From Drechslerella dactyloides (taxonomy: Eukaryota; Ascomycota; Orbiliomycetes; Orbiliales; Orbiliaceae): DNA of 64,000 nucleotides. The stretch spans positions 1,984,001 through 2,048,000 of the forward strand of contig JAGTWJ010000017.1 in the NCBI GenBank assembly GCA_020064725.1, in the 5' to 3' direction. Positions 47,047 to 59,160 of the stretch are shown in pieces. How positions within the stretch are numbered: the first letter of the stretch is position 1; each line of letters begins with the position of its first letter. The notes beneath the pieces are model-generated. The model made no database searches and was not told the DNA's origin. It saw nothing but the letters and a program-made list of their open reading frames with translations. The position numbers and the translations under genes are program-made.

Positions 47047-47618
47047 CGGGATATTTAGTTTGACAAGTCCAGAGCGATATCCTCAACCATCAACCGTAAC
47101 ATTCAAACGTCGAAGTATGCGTCCGCAGAATAGAGCACCATTGCGCTCGACCTCCGCCGCGCTCGACCTTTTAAAGAACTATAGGATTTAACTTACATCG
47201 CGTCCGAGCTCATGTAACTGAAAGGACTGTCTTACCCCACGCTGGCCCTGCTCCTCGTCGCGCATGTCTTCGGTTGACGTTTGTCGTTCCAGAGTATTGC
47301 GACGGGAGCTTACTAGACGGCATTCGGCTAAAATCGTCGCCTACGAGTTCGAGCTAGCCTCCTTTGCACCTGTTCAGCGGAGTTTCTCTGCCCCGCCGTA
47401 ACCATCGAGGAGTCTGGAGACGAACGTGGGGAAGAAGAGTTCCTGACTCAATACGAAGCCAAGCTGACTCTCCGCACCGTTGCGTTCTGAAAGCGATGAC
47501 GCCGTCGCAACGTGAGCGGGCTTGCGCGGATACTTCGCAATTTGTGGTGATGGCAAGTAGCCGAATATCCAACGTGGCTCAACACATTTCCCGAAGACGC
47601 GAGCTCGAGAACTCGTGC

Positions 47619-47645
47619 CCGCGAACCACACGCTCGTGTTCGCGG
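47619..47645. repeat. 8-bp inverted repeat CCGCGAAC / GTTCGCGG
   Basis: Perfect 8-bp arms (47619-47626 and 47638-47645) with an 11-base spacer that itself contains CACG/CGTG. It is preceded by overlapping GAGCTC and CTCGAG palindromes. About 570 bases upstream of the GH3 start. Confidence 0.6.
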
Positions 47646-50145
47646 ATTTGAACGCCTCAAATATGGCTCGCTGTCACGAGATCAGGCTCCGAAACCTAAA
47701 CTACGCGTATGTATGTGGCAAAGAGACACGCGAAGGACAGGGGCCCTCGGTGCGGTATTAAAATGTTAGAAAGCTCGGGACGGCGCGCCTATAGCTAACG
47801 GTGTAAAGGTAAGTAGTTATAAACTTTGAACAGGCACTAGAAACTCTGCACATGCAATGCCGCTGGAGCGCACCCGTTTAGTTAGCTCGAGTGAGCATCG
47901 AGAAGGTTCCTAACCGTTGAGAGGGATGCGGGCCGCATCTATCGAGCATGTCCACGTTGCATCGTCACAGTAGCACAATCTCGATTACATATCACCTACT
48001 GGCCCCCTACATCTTGGGACAACCAGTTTCGCCGTCACAGTACTTTCAACGGGGACAGGTGGAACTTCCGATCGTTGAACCTAGATGAACAGGTGCGGGG
48101 TAGACAAATTTAATGCGGCTAGGTATGAGTGCTGGTGATATGCTGGAAGTGGCCTGAGGATGTGCGCCGCGAGTGACTTCCACCTGACGCAAATTGCATT
48201 CGTGTCTTGACTCGGCGTAGAGCAGAACGAGTCATGAGCAGTCAGTGTTTGTGCAGTATTTGGTCTTAGAAATTGAATGGCCTTCGGATGTCAGGATGCC
48301 GAAATTCGAAAGGGTGTGACAGAAAAAAATGGCTCTAGGTGAGACAGCATGCTGCTGGGAGGGTCTCCAAGGATACGAGCTGGCGTGCATGGAGACATCC
48401 TTATGCGCAAAGTCGGCAGAACTCACGGCACCAGTGGCGAGGGCCTCAGTTGACGAGAATCAAAGACATACGCTACGTTGGCTTCGCAGGCGATGTTGAC
48501 AACTATCAAAGTCACAATGCGAAAATACAGCGATTGGCTGCTGATAACAGCTTCGTCTATGTGTCCCGAAGTAGACGACGAGGCGGTGGCTGCTTTCAGC
48601 AATTCTTCGAAGAGGCTTGAACTAAAGCTCTCAAGAAGCGAGTATGCACTGCAGACGGATTACATTACGTTCGAAAGAAACAGGATTCGCTCTGAGTTCA
48701 AGCTCAGGATGCGTCGACCCGCTGGATGTGACCCGATTCATGATTGCCTCTGCAAGACCATATCTGTATGCGGATGATACGGAACATGCATATTAACTGG
48801 TGGCTATTATCAATGAGCAGAAAAGTGAAAGACACTGAGAGCTGCAATGCAGTGCTGATTGATGGTTGTGGCAGTGACAGCGAAAATTCGATGGAGCCCA
48901 TGTATCTCCGATGGTACCCCCACTACTTGGGCATGTCAAGCGAGGTTGAGTGAACGTATCGTGCACCTGCGGTTCATGTGAGTATCCCTGCTGCAATTTT
49001 TGGCTGCGTTGTTACACCTGAACTCTTGTTTCATCAGGATCCTGTCTTGCTGGGCTTACTTCTTCCCCCCTTGCCCTCAGGTGAGGCTGAAGCCTGGGAG
49101 GGGAAACCACGAGCTTTTGACTGGATTTTCAATGCTACGTGCTTGTCTTATCAGGCGGGCGCAGGAACGCAGGGCCTGTTCGGCTATGGTCAACATGCAT
49201 GATGTTATTTTTCCAAGCCGTCTGCTGGCCAGCTTTTCGGGTGTCCCTGCCGTACGTGTTGCTCTTTTGACCCAACCTGTCACCATAAACCACGGCTGTA
49301 AATACATGGGCGAGAAATGATGAAAGCCGAGAGTGCTACAGACCATGTAACGACGTCCACGACAGGGCTTTTGAGGGCGAAGATAAGACGAAATGACAGA
49401 TACAAGCCGTATTCCAGCAATACGGTCGCTTGAGCGGTGGGGCCTCAGCGCGATAACAGAAGCCAAACGCTCCGGAAATTGCGGCGAGCTGGGCAGCGCT
49501 GGAAATGGCGTCCTGAAGCTATGGGCGCGGGCGCGAGCGGCGCCCTGCATCGCCAAACACCGAATGCTAAACTGGAAAGATTGACCCCTTTTTGCCATGC
49601 CTGGGCATTCTCCTGAGAAACCAGTCAGCGTTTTAGGGGCTATGCAATGTTAAATTAACGACAAATGGACCGACGATGTCTACGGAAGCAAGCGAATGCG
49701 AACACGGACACGAATCGGCGGTCGATCGAGCTCCTCAGATAGCGGAGCGGACTGGGCTGCGATGGGACTAGATGGCTCAGGCAAGCTGCAATCGCAGGGA
49801 GAAGGGAAACAATCGGCCTTTTGCGAGCGTCTTGTTGGGAAGCCGACACGTGGGAAGAAGAGCGAGACGGACCTTGCCAGGAGCCCATGCAGTCTTGATT
49901 GTTTCGTCAAGTTGGTTTTTTGCGGTTAGCTTTTGGGGGCAGTGGGACGGCGGTGGTCACGGACAATCTCGTAGCGCATTCCGTCCGTCGCTGAACGGCA
50001 GCATCGGAAATTTTGCTGGCTGTTGTGAGTCTGTGCGAGCGTCCGTGTGTCGCACAACGGCCCCGGAAGAGGACCCCTGGGCCCGGGAGTTGCCGTGTGA
50101 AACGCACACCCGGGGACGATACCCCTGTGCATGCCCGGAGGCGTA

Positions 50146-50159
50146 CCCCGGGCCCGGGG
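50146..50159. repeat. 14-bp perfect palindrome CCCCGGGCCCGGGG
   Basis: A perfect GC-only palindrome inside a GC-rich patch (50085-50175) that also has TGGGCCCGGGA and ACCCGGGG. About 650 bases upstream of the GH16 start. Confidence 0.8.
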
Positions 50160-50805
50160 CCGAAAGGGGCCAGCGGTGTGACCGCGGCTCCAACACAAAC
50201 CAAACGGCGTCCACGGCCAGGCCTCGTTCTAGCCTAAACTCCAGCGCTGGCGGCCACCTTCCCTTTCGCTGCTGGCTGGCGTTCAGCTGCAAGTCTTCCT
50301 GGCCATGCAATCTGCTCACATAACATTCGGCCTGACTCGCCCTCCCAAGACGCTGGAGGCAATTTGGGCGGCCCATCGACCCATTGGAAACCCTCCCAAG
50401 CCAGCCTGCTTGTCTGCAGTTTGCAGCCTGCTCTCGTTCCATTTTGCTCCTGCATCTGCATTTGCCCATCTCCACTGGCCAGCTGCTGGCATTCACCGCC
50501 TGCCTCTTTCCTTTCCCCGCCCACGAGTCCATCGTTCCATTCGTGATCCGGTCCTTTATTGCCAGGCATCATTGCCTCCGACCCCACCCCTCATTCCTTA
50601 CTAATTGCTGTAACTAGCCAGTCGCCTTTGCTGTGCTTGAGTGCTTGTTCGGCTGTCCCTCGCTCACCACGCTCGCTTCCGCTGTAAAACTAATCCACAC
50701 CTTGCGACTCTCCTTCCTCCGTCGTGACGGCGGTTCACGACGATCGAGTTACAAGTCAATCCACATTCAATTACCCGTCCGTCTGGCAGCATCGATTTCA
50801 TCGCC

Positions 50806-52195
50806 ATGGATCCAGACAGGTCGCAGTTTTCGCCCTTCGTGGACCCCATAACACCCGTGGGGAGCGTCACGCCATACTATTCATCCGAGGCCAACTCAAA
50901 CAGAGGCTCCTCGTCCGCCTTGCCCAGCATAGTCGGCCCGCATCAGCGATATTTCCATTCGCGACGCGTAGAGAAGGGATCGATGCAGAAGCCATGGCTG
51001 GAGAGGAGAGACCCGAAAGAAAAATGGGTCACGATCATTCCCATGGTTGGGATTTTTATCGGATTGGCGCTCTCGGGGTATCTTGTATATGATGGGTACA
51101 CGTCCGTGGTGAAGCACAAGTACTGCCCGATCCTTATGGAGGACTGGCGAAACGGCTTCGACACAAACACCTGGACGAGAGAGGTGGAAGTTGGTGGATA
51201 CGGGTAAGGACAAACCCATCAATTTCTTCTGTTTGCGCCGCCCATTGCTCACCAAATTTCGTTGCAGGAACGGCCAGTTTGAATACACTACAAACACAGA
51301 CGAAAACTCCTACGTCCAGAATGGCCAGCTCTTCATCAAGCCGACTCTGCAGGACGAGCGCCTCGTCGTGCAAGATAACATAATCGATCTCACCAAGATG
51401 GGCATCTGTACCTCGACTATTGCTAAAAACTGCATTGCTGCGACAAACACTACAAACGGAACCATCGTCAACCCAGTAAAATCGGCCCGTATCAACACCA
51501 AGAACTCGTACAAAATAAAATATGGCCGCGTCGAAGTCGTCGCCAAGCTGCCGCTTGGTAAATGGCTATGGCCCGCTATTTGGATGCTGCCGGCGGATAA
51601 TAAATACGGGGACTGGCCGCGCTCTGGTGAAATTGATATCATGGAGAGCCGAGGCAATGACTACAGCTATCCACAAGGTGGAAATGATATCGTCTCTGGG
51701 GCTCTTCACTGGGGACCAGACAGCGCGCACGATGCCTGGTGGATGACCAACGTCAAACACCGTGCTCTCCATACCACATATTCCGCTGGGTTTAACACAT
51801 TTGGCCTGGAATGGTCCGACAAGTATTTGTTCACCTACGTCAACACTAGGCTGCTGCAGGTCCTTTACACCAAGTTCGAGGGGAAGAGCTTGTGGGAGCG
51901 CGGTTATTTCCCACTCAGCAGTTCTAACGGTACCCGCTACACCAACCCGTGGTATGACAGCAAAAACCTTAATGCCCCCTTCGATCAGGAATTCTATCTC
52001 ATCTTGAACGTGGCTGTCGGCGGGACCAACGGCTGGTTCCAAGACGGTGTCGACGGGAAACCTTGGGTCGACGCCAGCCCCAATGCGAGGAGGGACTTCT
52101 GGAACGCCAGGAACGTTTGGGCAGCGGATTGGAGTAAGAATGACAACCATGCAATGGTAGTCAAGTCTGTCAAGATGTGGCAACAGTGCGATTAA
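50806..52195 (+). CDS. GH16 glucanase/transglycosidase, type II membrane-anchored (441 aa, 2 exons)
   Basis: Exons are 50806-51203 and 51268-52195, in phase. Residues 1-73 are a Ser/Pro-rich cytosolic tail; a single membrane span covers about 75-95 (VTIIPMVGIFIGLALSGYLV). The GH16 domain follows from about 105. The catalytic signature GEIDIMESRG gives nucleophile Glu254 and acid/base Glu259. Trp-rich substrate-cleft segments include WLWPAIWMLP and HWGPDSAHDAWW. Several N-x-S/T sites lie in the lumenal part (for example TNTTNGT). The family cleaves or remodels beta-1,3(1,4)-glucans; this anchored architecture points to secretory-pathway or cell-surface glucan remodelling. Whether it hydrolyses or transfers cannot be told. 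Confidence 0.92.
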
Positions 52196-55100
52196 GACGT
52201 TCCACTTTTTGATTCCCCTCCTGAGTTTACATTTATGCTTGATATATAGAGGCTATTGTTCATACGCCATGTATTTCTGATCTCACATGCGCATCTGTCG
52301 CCTAAACGCAATTTATCTGTTTTTCCAGTTTTACCAATAGTTAGTAACGTCTGTCATCCTATAGTTGCTTTGCATCATGTTCCCTTTCAATATTTTGTTT
52401 GCGGATGGGTTTGTTGGTCCTGGCGCTGTTTCCATTTTCTGCTTCTCTCTTGAAGGTTTGCGGGTCTAGCGTAGTAATATCACGAACATGTGTTGGAATA
52501 GATTCTTCGTGGTCGAAAGTTCCGTTACGGACTTGCCGTTACTCTTGACAAAAATGCATGGAAATTTACCTATGTACAGTACATACTCTACTTGCGGCAG
52601 TATCCTCAAGTCTGCATGTGATCTTAACTTTGCAACTGCCTTCGACGTCTTCGCGCTACCATCAAGCTAATGCAGGTTTAACAAGCTTTGTGGGCGGCGC
52701 TCAAGTGCTCAGCGGCATGAAGCCTAACCATACATACATGTACCGGGATAGGGACTTTGGTGGTCCAAACGCAAGCCCTGGCTTCGGATCAGCCTTCGAA
52801 GGCCCGAGATCGATCAGAGGTTCCATAATTTCACCTCGGATTGGATTGGATTGCGCGATTTCCCAGGCGATTCCTTCATTGAGCTCTCTGGTCGAATTCT
52901 CGGCTCGCGGTTGCATTGTGATTTGTGAAGGTTCGCGCTAGCTGCCTGCGGTCTTATCGCCAGACCGACTTTCGTGCCAAAGCTGGTCGACCACCCCACG
53001 GTGAACCCCCAACTGGGTCCACTGAAACTAATTCCCAACCAACCTCGAGGGTGGATGGATGGATGTCTGTTCCTTGCACCTGCGCAATGCAAATGCTGAG
53101 AGGCTTTCACTTGTCGAACATGGATCCTGATAGAGCTACATTGCCTCCGCCCGACAATTGCATCTGCTCGGAGGGAAAAGAAACCTTCCCTGTCTTTTGA
53201 ATCGGCTCCTCCTTGTCATCGCGCTGTTCGTGGACCGCTCAAGCCCGTCCCATGCATTATGCACACGCAGTCAAACTTATCACCTCATTTATTCCTGCAA
53301 GAAAACGTGTGCTTTAGAACTCCGTGGAACCCGAGGCATCCATCTGCAGCGGAGATTTCCAACTCATCGACGCATGGCAATATCGCAACGGAACCTAACT
53401 GGCGGAGGATGAGGCAAGATACGAATCTAAGTCTTCGCTGGCAATACCCTTGGATCCTTGTGGCACCGATCCCAAGCAGCTGCTTCCATTGACGAGCCAT
53501 CCTGGCCCGGAAGAACCGGAATTCTGTCAAAGCGGATATAATTTTGTTCTTCGATTATCTGACTTTGATCAATTGACAGCCTATCGACACGGATGATCTA
53601 CTCGTAAGGTATACACCATACTCATGTGCTTGTTACACTGTTCCGACAACAAATGGATTCAGCATCATGCACCACAGGTCATGGCCGTCTGGACAGATTG
53701 GACACTCGTGCATTGTGCAGCAAATGCACAGTAGACTCGTTGAACCCGGAACCCATGTCCACGAAGGTATTTAGTCAGGAGGACTTAATACTGCGCATGT
53801 CCATGTCGGTGAGGCAACTAGCACAGTCTTAGCGAACATCCCGGCCGGCCGTGCAGCGGCAGATATCTCCGGTTTCCGGATGGTAGCTTCTTCGCAGTCG
53901 TCCGCTCTCCGTGGCATGAACCTCCCGAGTTGGTGATTTGGTTCTAGAATCACTGAGAGGCCGGTCTGCTTGCACTGGGCGTGCCTAGCCTGCAAGGAAC
54001 TCGCTCCAAGTTTGCGTGGGCTGAAGATGGAATTAATTTTGATATCAGCAGCTGGCAGCGCAGGGGGCCAGGAATGTGAAAGGGCAGCCCAGACATAATC
54101 CAACAACTCAACTATATCGCTGCCTCCGAACTATCTCGATCGCGACCAGCTCGAATCAGGTAAGATCAATCGGGTCACGCCAGCCAGTCAGTTCAAAAAG
54201 CTCGTGTTTTCAAGCTAATGTTGGTGACCGGAACCAGCAAAAACCCAACTGGGTCAGAAATGTGAAGTTGCGCGAGATGGAATCCCAAAGCGGTGCTTTC
54301 CATGCCTATCACTCTTCACTGCTTCTCTGAGACATGCTCTCGATGCGGTCCGTATCTGACCAGTTGGGACGCAGTATCTTGTGCATACACGATGGCTTGA
54401 CCATGTGCATGCGCTAGCTCGTTAAGTCCTATGATATAATATTCGGCTTCGGCTTCGGGCCACGACCACCTGCCAACAAACCCTAGGCCTTTCAAATTCC
54501 TGTACCCTATCGGATCGCACAAATGTCGCACAAAACTTCCTCCTGGGACAGAAGAGAGAGAAGGGAAAATGAACATCTCAAAGTCGCCGTGGTGAACCCC
54601 CGCAGGAGGCATACCGGAACGATCGATCCAGGCCGCACGGCGCTAATCATAGTATTCTCGATGTTAGGGCAGCACGCCAGCTGTCAGGGCTGCGAAAGAG
54701 CCCCAACATATCAAATTTTAATCTCGGGAGGACCTGAAGGACGGATCGCGGATCTAGGTGGCTGAATGACAAAGTTTACGAACCCCCATGCTCGGGCAAT
54801 CCGCGGGACTTTTTATGTCTCGCTTTTCTTTTCGCTTCTCTGTCAGCTAGTGGTCATGAGGATGCAATCTTAACAGATGCACTTGGACATGCGGCATGAG
54901 GCACGAAATGTCTTGATCGAAAGAGGGAGAGAGCTCATGGTCAATGCAAGGGAGCACGCATTGTTGCAGCTGTCGGAATTATTTTCGCATCACTATATAT
55001 CCCATTCGCAAGCGCTGCATTCCAACAGACAATCAAAAGAGGGCCTTCCCGAGAGACAAGTGTGCACGCTCATGGTCAGGGTGATAGGGCTGATGTTCCC

Positions 55101-58100
55101 GGTGTATCATGTTGTATCATTCCCCGTCTCGATGCAGACAGCTTGAGCCATTTGCTCCACGACGTCACCAATTTTCTTTATCAAAAAGTCCCCCCAACCC
55201 AAAATTTAACCCGGCGCAGCGATATGAGGTCTCATCACGAGAGTCCTAGCCTCAATACTTGATTGTGCAACTACCTACGATCACCAACACAATAGTATCA
55301 AGACATCCATCCATTATGGACGTTCACAACATTGCTATTTTGTGTCTTCCTTCAGGCCTATCCAGCCGCTGAGGCTGGAAAATGCGACGAAAGGATTCGA
55401 ACAGCCGTTCCTGCACTCCCGTTGACTTGAGCCAACCCGGCCGTGTTTGAGGCTACGCGGTTCAAATTTGGAAATATGGGTCGGCGCAAGAGGAAATTAG
55501 CTCCTGCAGGACGGATGGGCTCAAAAATCCAAAACAAGCGTTAGCGAGGTGGTCCGGTGTGAGAACAGGCCGGACCCACTCTGTGCCACCGTTTCTTCTT
55601 CTCACTGGATGGCCTGTATGCAACATCGCCACGCATTCGAAAGACAGGGGGACGGGAGTTCTGCAAACGCGAATAGAGCATAACAAAGCGAAGTTGTTAA
55701 AATAGAAAAAAAAAAAAAAAAAAAAAAAGTGTAAAGCTCTTTGCTTCTGCACAATCGATTGGATCCGTGGTTCGAGGACAGGGGACAATTACTGAGAGTC
55801 TTTTCTCCTCGATGGCAAAAAAAAACAACCAGATTCTGCGTAGAAACCGAACTGTCACATCGACAGAGTGCATTGCATGCGTCAAATACGGGTTTGGAAC
55901 AGCCAGAGCTCAAAAGTTTGTCGCCACATGTACGCCGTAGTCGACGTCGGGACTAAATGCCCTTATGCATACCAGAATATAGGGTATTATAGAGGAATAT
56001 TAATTAATTGGTTGACTGGGCGAAGACGAGTCGACAGATGCCGGGTTTTCGCTGATGGGAATCATGCACATCCGTTGTTGCGTGCGACTCTAACGTGCAG
56101 AATGCAGTGCTAGCTGGCTGGGCAGCAATCTTGCGATACAGGATATAGGACTTGGCCTTCCCAAGCGCTCCTTATAATATAAAAATCAGCCCCAGAATGT
56201 AGAGCTATAGTAAGAGAGGATATAATTCTGCCTCGGCCTACACATATTTCTTTCTTTTTCCCCCCTCAATCGCGTGTCCTTAGAATTCTGGATATCTCGA
56301 AGCGAGCTTTACAACTGAGTAATTCAAGGCCTCCCATTTTTGAGGAAGAGTATGCATTCTAACAGCGTATTGAGGTTACCTGTGATTCAGGTCGTTCCTG
56401 AGTGATCTAAGGGTGACTTCAAGCTTCTTTGGAAAAAAATCTACGTGTATAGGGTGTTTTCCCATCCCGAGCGCCATCAAAAACAGTGCAATCAGTCCAT
56501 ATTGAGAATCCATAGTCGAGAATCGAAATTCCCAGGAGTTTTGAGGCTTTCTGCTCAAACTGATCCCAAGCAGTTAGGGCTGGTCGCCCGGATGCAGACC
56601 CTTGTTCCCCGGGATGGAGCTGCCCGGGGAGCCCCACATATACCCGAGGATCCCAGGTGCGAAAGGGACGCCGCACACGATCACGATACGAGCTCAGAAT
56701 TCTATCGACAGCGCTGATGTCTATCAGGCGTAATATCAGCAACAAGTGGTAGCATGTACGCAGTTACCTCTTGTAGCTAGATGTATCGGTTTGCTTGGAT
56801 TCGTACAAATACATGCGCATGCCCTTTTCACGGTTGTTCCAGAGGGGTTGTTGGTGTAGTCTCGTGGGTCTCATAAAACTTATATAAATCACACTGAAGT
56901 AGCACCGGAGTTATTTAGTGTTTCAACAGGGGGAGTATGCCGACTAAGCTCCGTTGGACGTCCTCGACAGGGAAATATTAAATAGTTTGAGTTGGCTATT
57001 ATGTGGGTTATACCCGTTTTCGTTTAACAAAAACCTCAGTGGCGGAGACGGGATTGGCTGGGTGTCACAGGTTTTAGCTGTCCATAAAAGACTGGACTCT
57101 GGCAGCTTACAAAGGCGTATTATTGCATTATGGGTATATTACATACGCCAGCTGAAATTTACCTCGGCGCAGCAGGAAGATTTCCTGCATTCTGCACTCA
57201 GATTGTGATGCGTGACTTTGTCCAATTTGTGTGCCTGCGGAGAGACACTGGCGTCTACTCTCATGACCACTGTCTCCACGGGCCTCCCGTCTACGAGCCA
57301 CGATTTGGAAGAAATCTGCTCCATCTGACCTGACAAAAGAGGTCTATAGCTAAGCAGGTCCCATCGGTACTGCCCGAAGCTCTTAGGGTCGGCAAGGGGA
57401 TACAATCTCCTCCTCCCTAAAAGCTGTCGAAAGTTGGGAGCATCCAAAAGTGAACGCCACCTTCCCGGAAGGAACAATGCAGATGACTCTCTTTCATCGA
57501 TGGCCAACGGAATGCCTAGCTATCCTTGCGTAATCGCCTCGAGAAAACAATCAGGAAAACTTTCGTATGCAATGGTACCCGACCCTAGCTCGGCGAACCC
57601 GGAGTCGACTGCAGAGTTCTTTTGCGCAACTGTACAAGTACGGTTCTGATAGAGCACGCAGGCTGAGCATCTCGCTTAGAAGACTATCTATCCCTAGCCC
57701 CTGTGGATGCCGACAACGCAGATTCCGGTCGACGGTTGGCCTCAGTTAGATGACTTGAGCACGCTATAGATGTCGACAGCTGGTTCATACTAGCAGCCCG
57801 GCCTGCCAACGGATAAATAATGACCATGGCCTAAAAGACCGAGTTTCTGGGCAATTGTTTTTCCATAACGGGCTGCCTTTTTGTGGGATGTTTAGTCAAG
57901 TTACATGCTCGGATATCTCTTTGTGTCACAGCCTGGATCTTGGCCTAGAGCGAGGTTATGCATTCAGCAGCCAGAATGACCGATCAATTGGAGGAGCACG
58001 TAAGAAGACGATTCCAACCTTGAGGGAAGCATCCGTGAAAGAGGAATAGCAATTGAGCTGGGAACCTTGCAAAAAAAAATTGCCCACTGTTCGTCCATGT

Positions 58101-59160
58101 CTATTTTTACTCACTGATAACTGGGACTTCTAGGCAACATGGCAACGGGGACTCGGAAGCAGCTTCAAGACCCTACGCTCTCTGGACAAGGCACACCTCA
58201 TCCATCCATTTTCTCTCTGTTGGGGGGTAATCCCATGGGCGGGTATGTACGGGGACGGGGAGGCAGCCCGCGGGGCAGGCCTCTCGAGGCCAATTTCCCC
58301 TATCTCGCGCCAAGCCAGGCGGGCTGCTTTTCGCGGCTGCTCCCCTGTCACCCCTCGCTTTTCTTTTTCTCATGGTGTTTATCCCGGCCGGCTGAGCGGT
58401 CTCTGGAGCATCTGGATCGATTGCTTTTTCGGAGTTTCTTGTTCAAATTTACCTTGCATACGCTTTTCTCTCGCGCTTTTTCCCACGGGGGTTGAAGGCT
58501 AATCTGGATGTTCTCCTTGCCTGCATAACCCCTAAACCCTGCTAGTCCCTTGGGCGGCGCATATGGTAGGAACAGAAGATGATCGAGAGACACGTCCATG
58601 TGTAGCAGCCAGTGCGTAGTTGGACCCATTGACACCGTCCCAGGCCTGCGTTCACCAACTCCATCCGGGATCGTTCAGGTTACCATATTTCACCGGGAAG
58701 GCCCTCTTTCCTCTTTCCTTCATTTTCTTTTCGCTCTCTCACCATCAGCCTCTCGTTAGCTCGTCTTTTGCCCTCCAAGTTCCGGAGATATCAACTGGCA
58801 ATGTCCTTTCTTCCTTCTCGCAGGCAGTAGAGTCGCGAGCAGTTGATACTCAATTCGAGATTCCTTTGGCTATCGTCTCTCAGGCATCCCACATCGTCCT
58901 GACCGGCCGCATTCCAAAGCATCTCCGCCATTCGCTCCATAGATCTATCGTCGCTGATCCCCTCCCCCGCCATTCGTTACGACCTTTTGCCTTTCCTTTA
59001 GTTTCAAGTTTCGGTTTTGTTTTGTTCTCGAGGTTTCGATTGAACGAAGGTAGCGTTTATCTTTCAGACGACGACTGTATTTCGGATAGTGACGACAAGT
59101 TGGAAAGGGAAGGACCATAAACCAAATCGCCCAGGGCCGCCGCTGTAGCCGTTCGCCAGC
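52196..59160. other. 7-kb gene-poor interval
   Basis: No frame in this interval carries recognisable motifs or a consistent exon chain. It contains a 23-base A run (55706-55728), short tandem units (GGATT x3 near 52837; GGAT units near 53050) and, from about 58680 on, a strongly pyrimidine-rich tract that is probably the promoter and leader of the GT2 gene. The 166-codon frame at 58620-59120 lies in this leader and looks non-coding. Confidence 0.5.
55706..55728 (+). repeat. A23 homopolymer run
   Basis: A run of 23 A residues in a non-coding interval. No open frame, target-site duplication or retroelement motif was seen next to it. Confidence 0.9.

Larger units (their letters stand above)
47047..50805. 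other. 3.8-kb divergent intergenic region
   Basis: Shared upstream region of the GH3 (-) and GH16 (+) genes. The longest frames (49077-49598 -, 49957-50532 -) are compositionally random and motif-free. Two patches of short inverted repeats lie at 47600-47645 and 50090-50160. A C/T-rich leader precedes the GH16 start. Confidence 0.5.

Noticed and set aside
49077..49598. 173-codon minus-strand frame
   Set aside because: No motif and no biased composition; a competing frame exists on the other strand.
49957..50532. 191-codon minus-strand frame
   Set aside because: Runs through a GC-rich palindromic patch with random-looking residues; long only because GC-rich DNA has few stops.
55370..55450. 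Minus-strand patch with TGGCTCAAG and GTTCGAATCC
   Set aside because: Resembles A and B boxes, but the T stem and acceptor stem cannot form; probably chance or a decayed tRNA.
58620..59120. 166-codon frame just before the GT2 gene
   Set aside because: Lies in the pyrimidine-rich promoter/leader; the Ser/Phe/Leu-rich composition follows from C/T richness. A leader ORF remains possible but cannot be supported.
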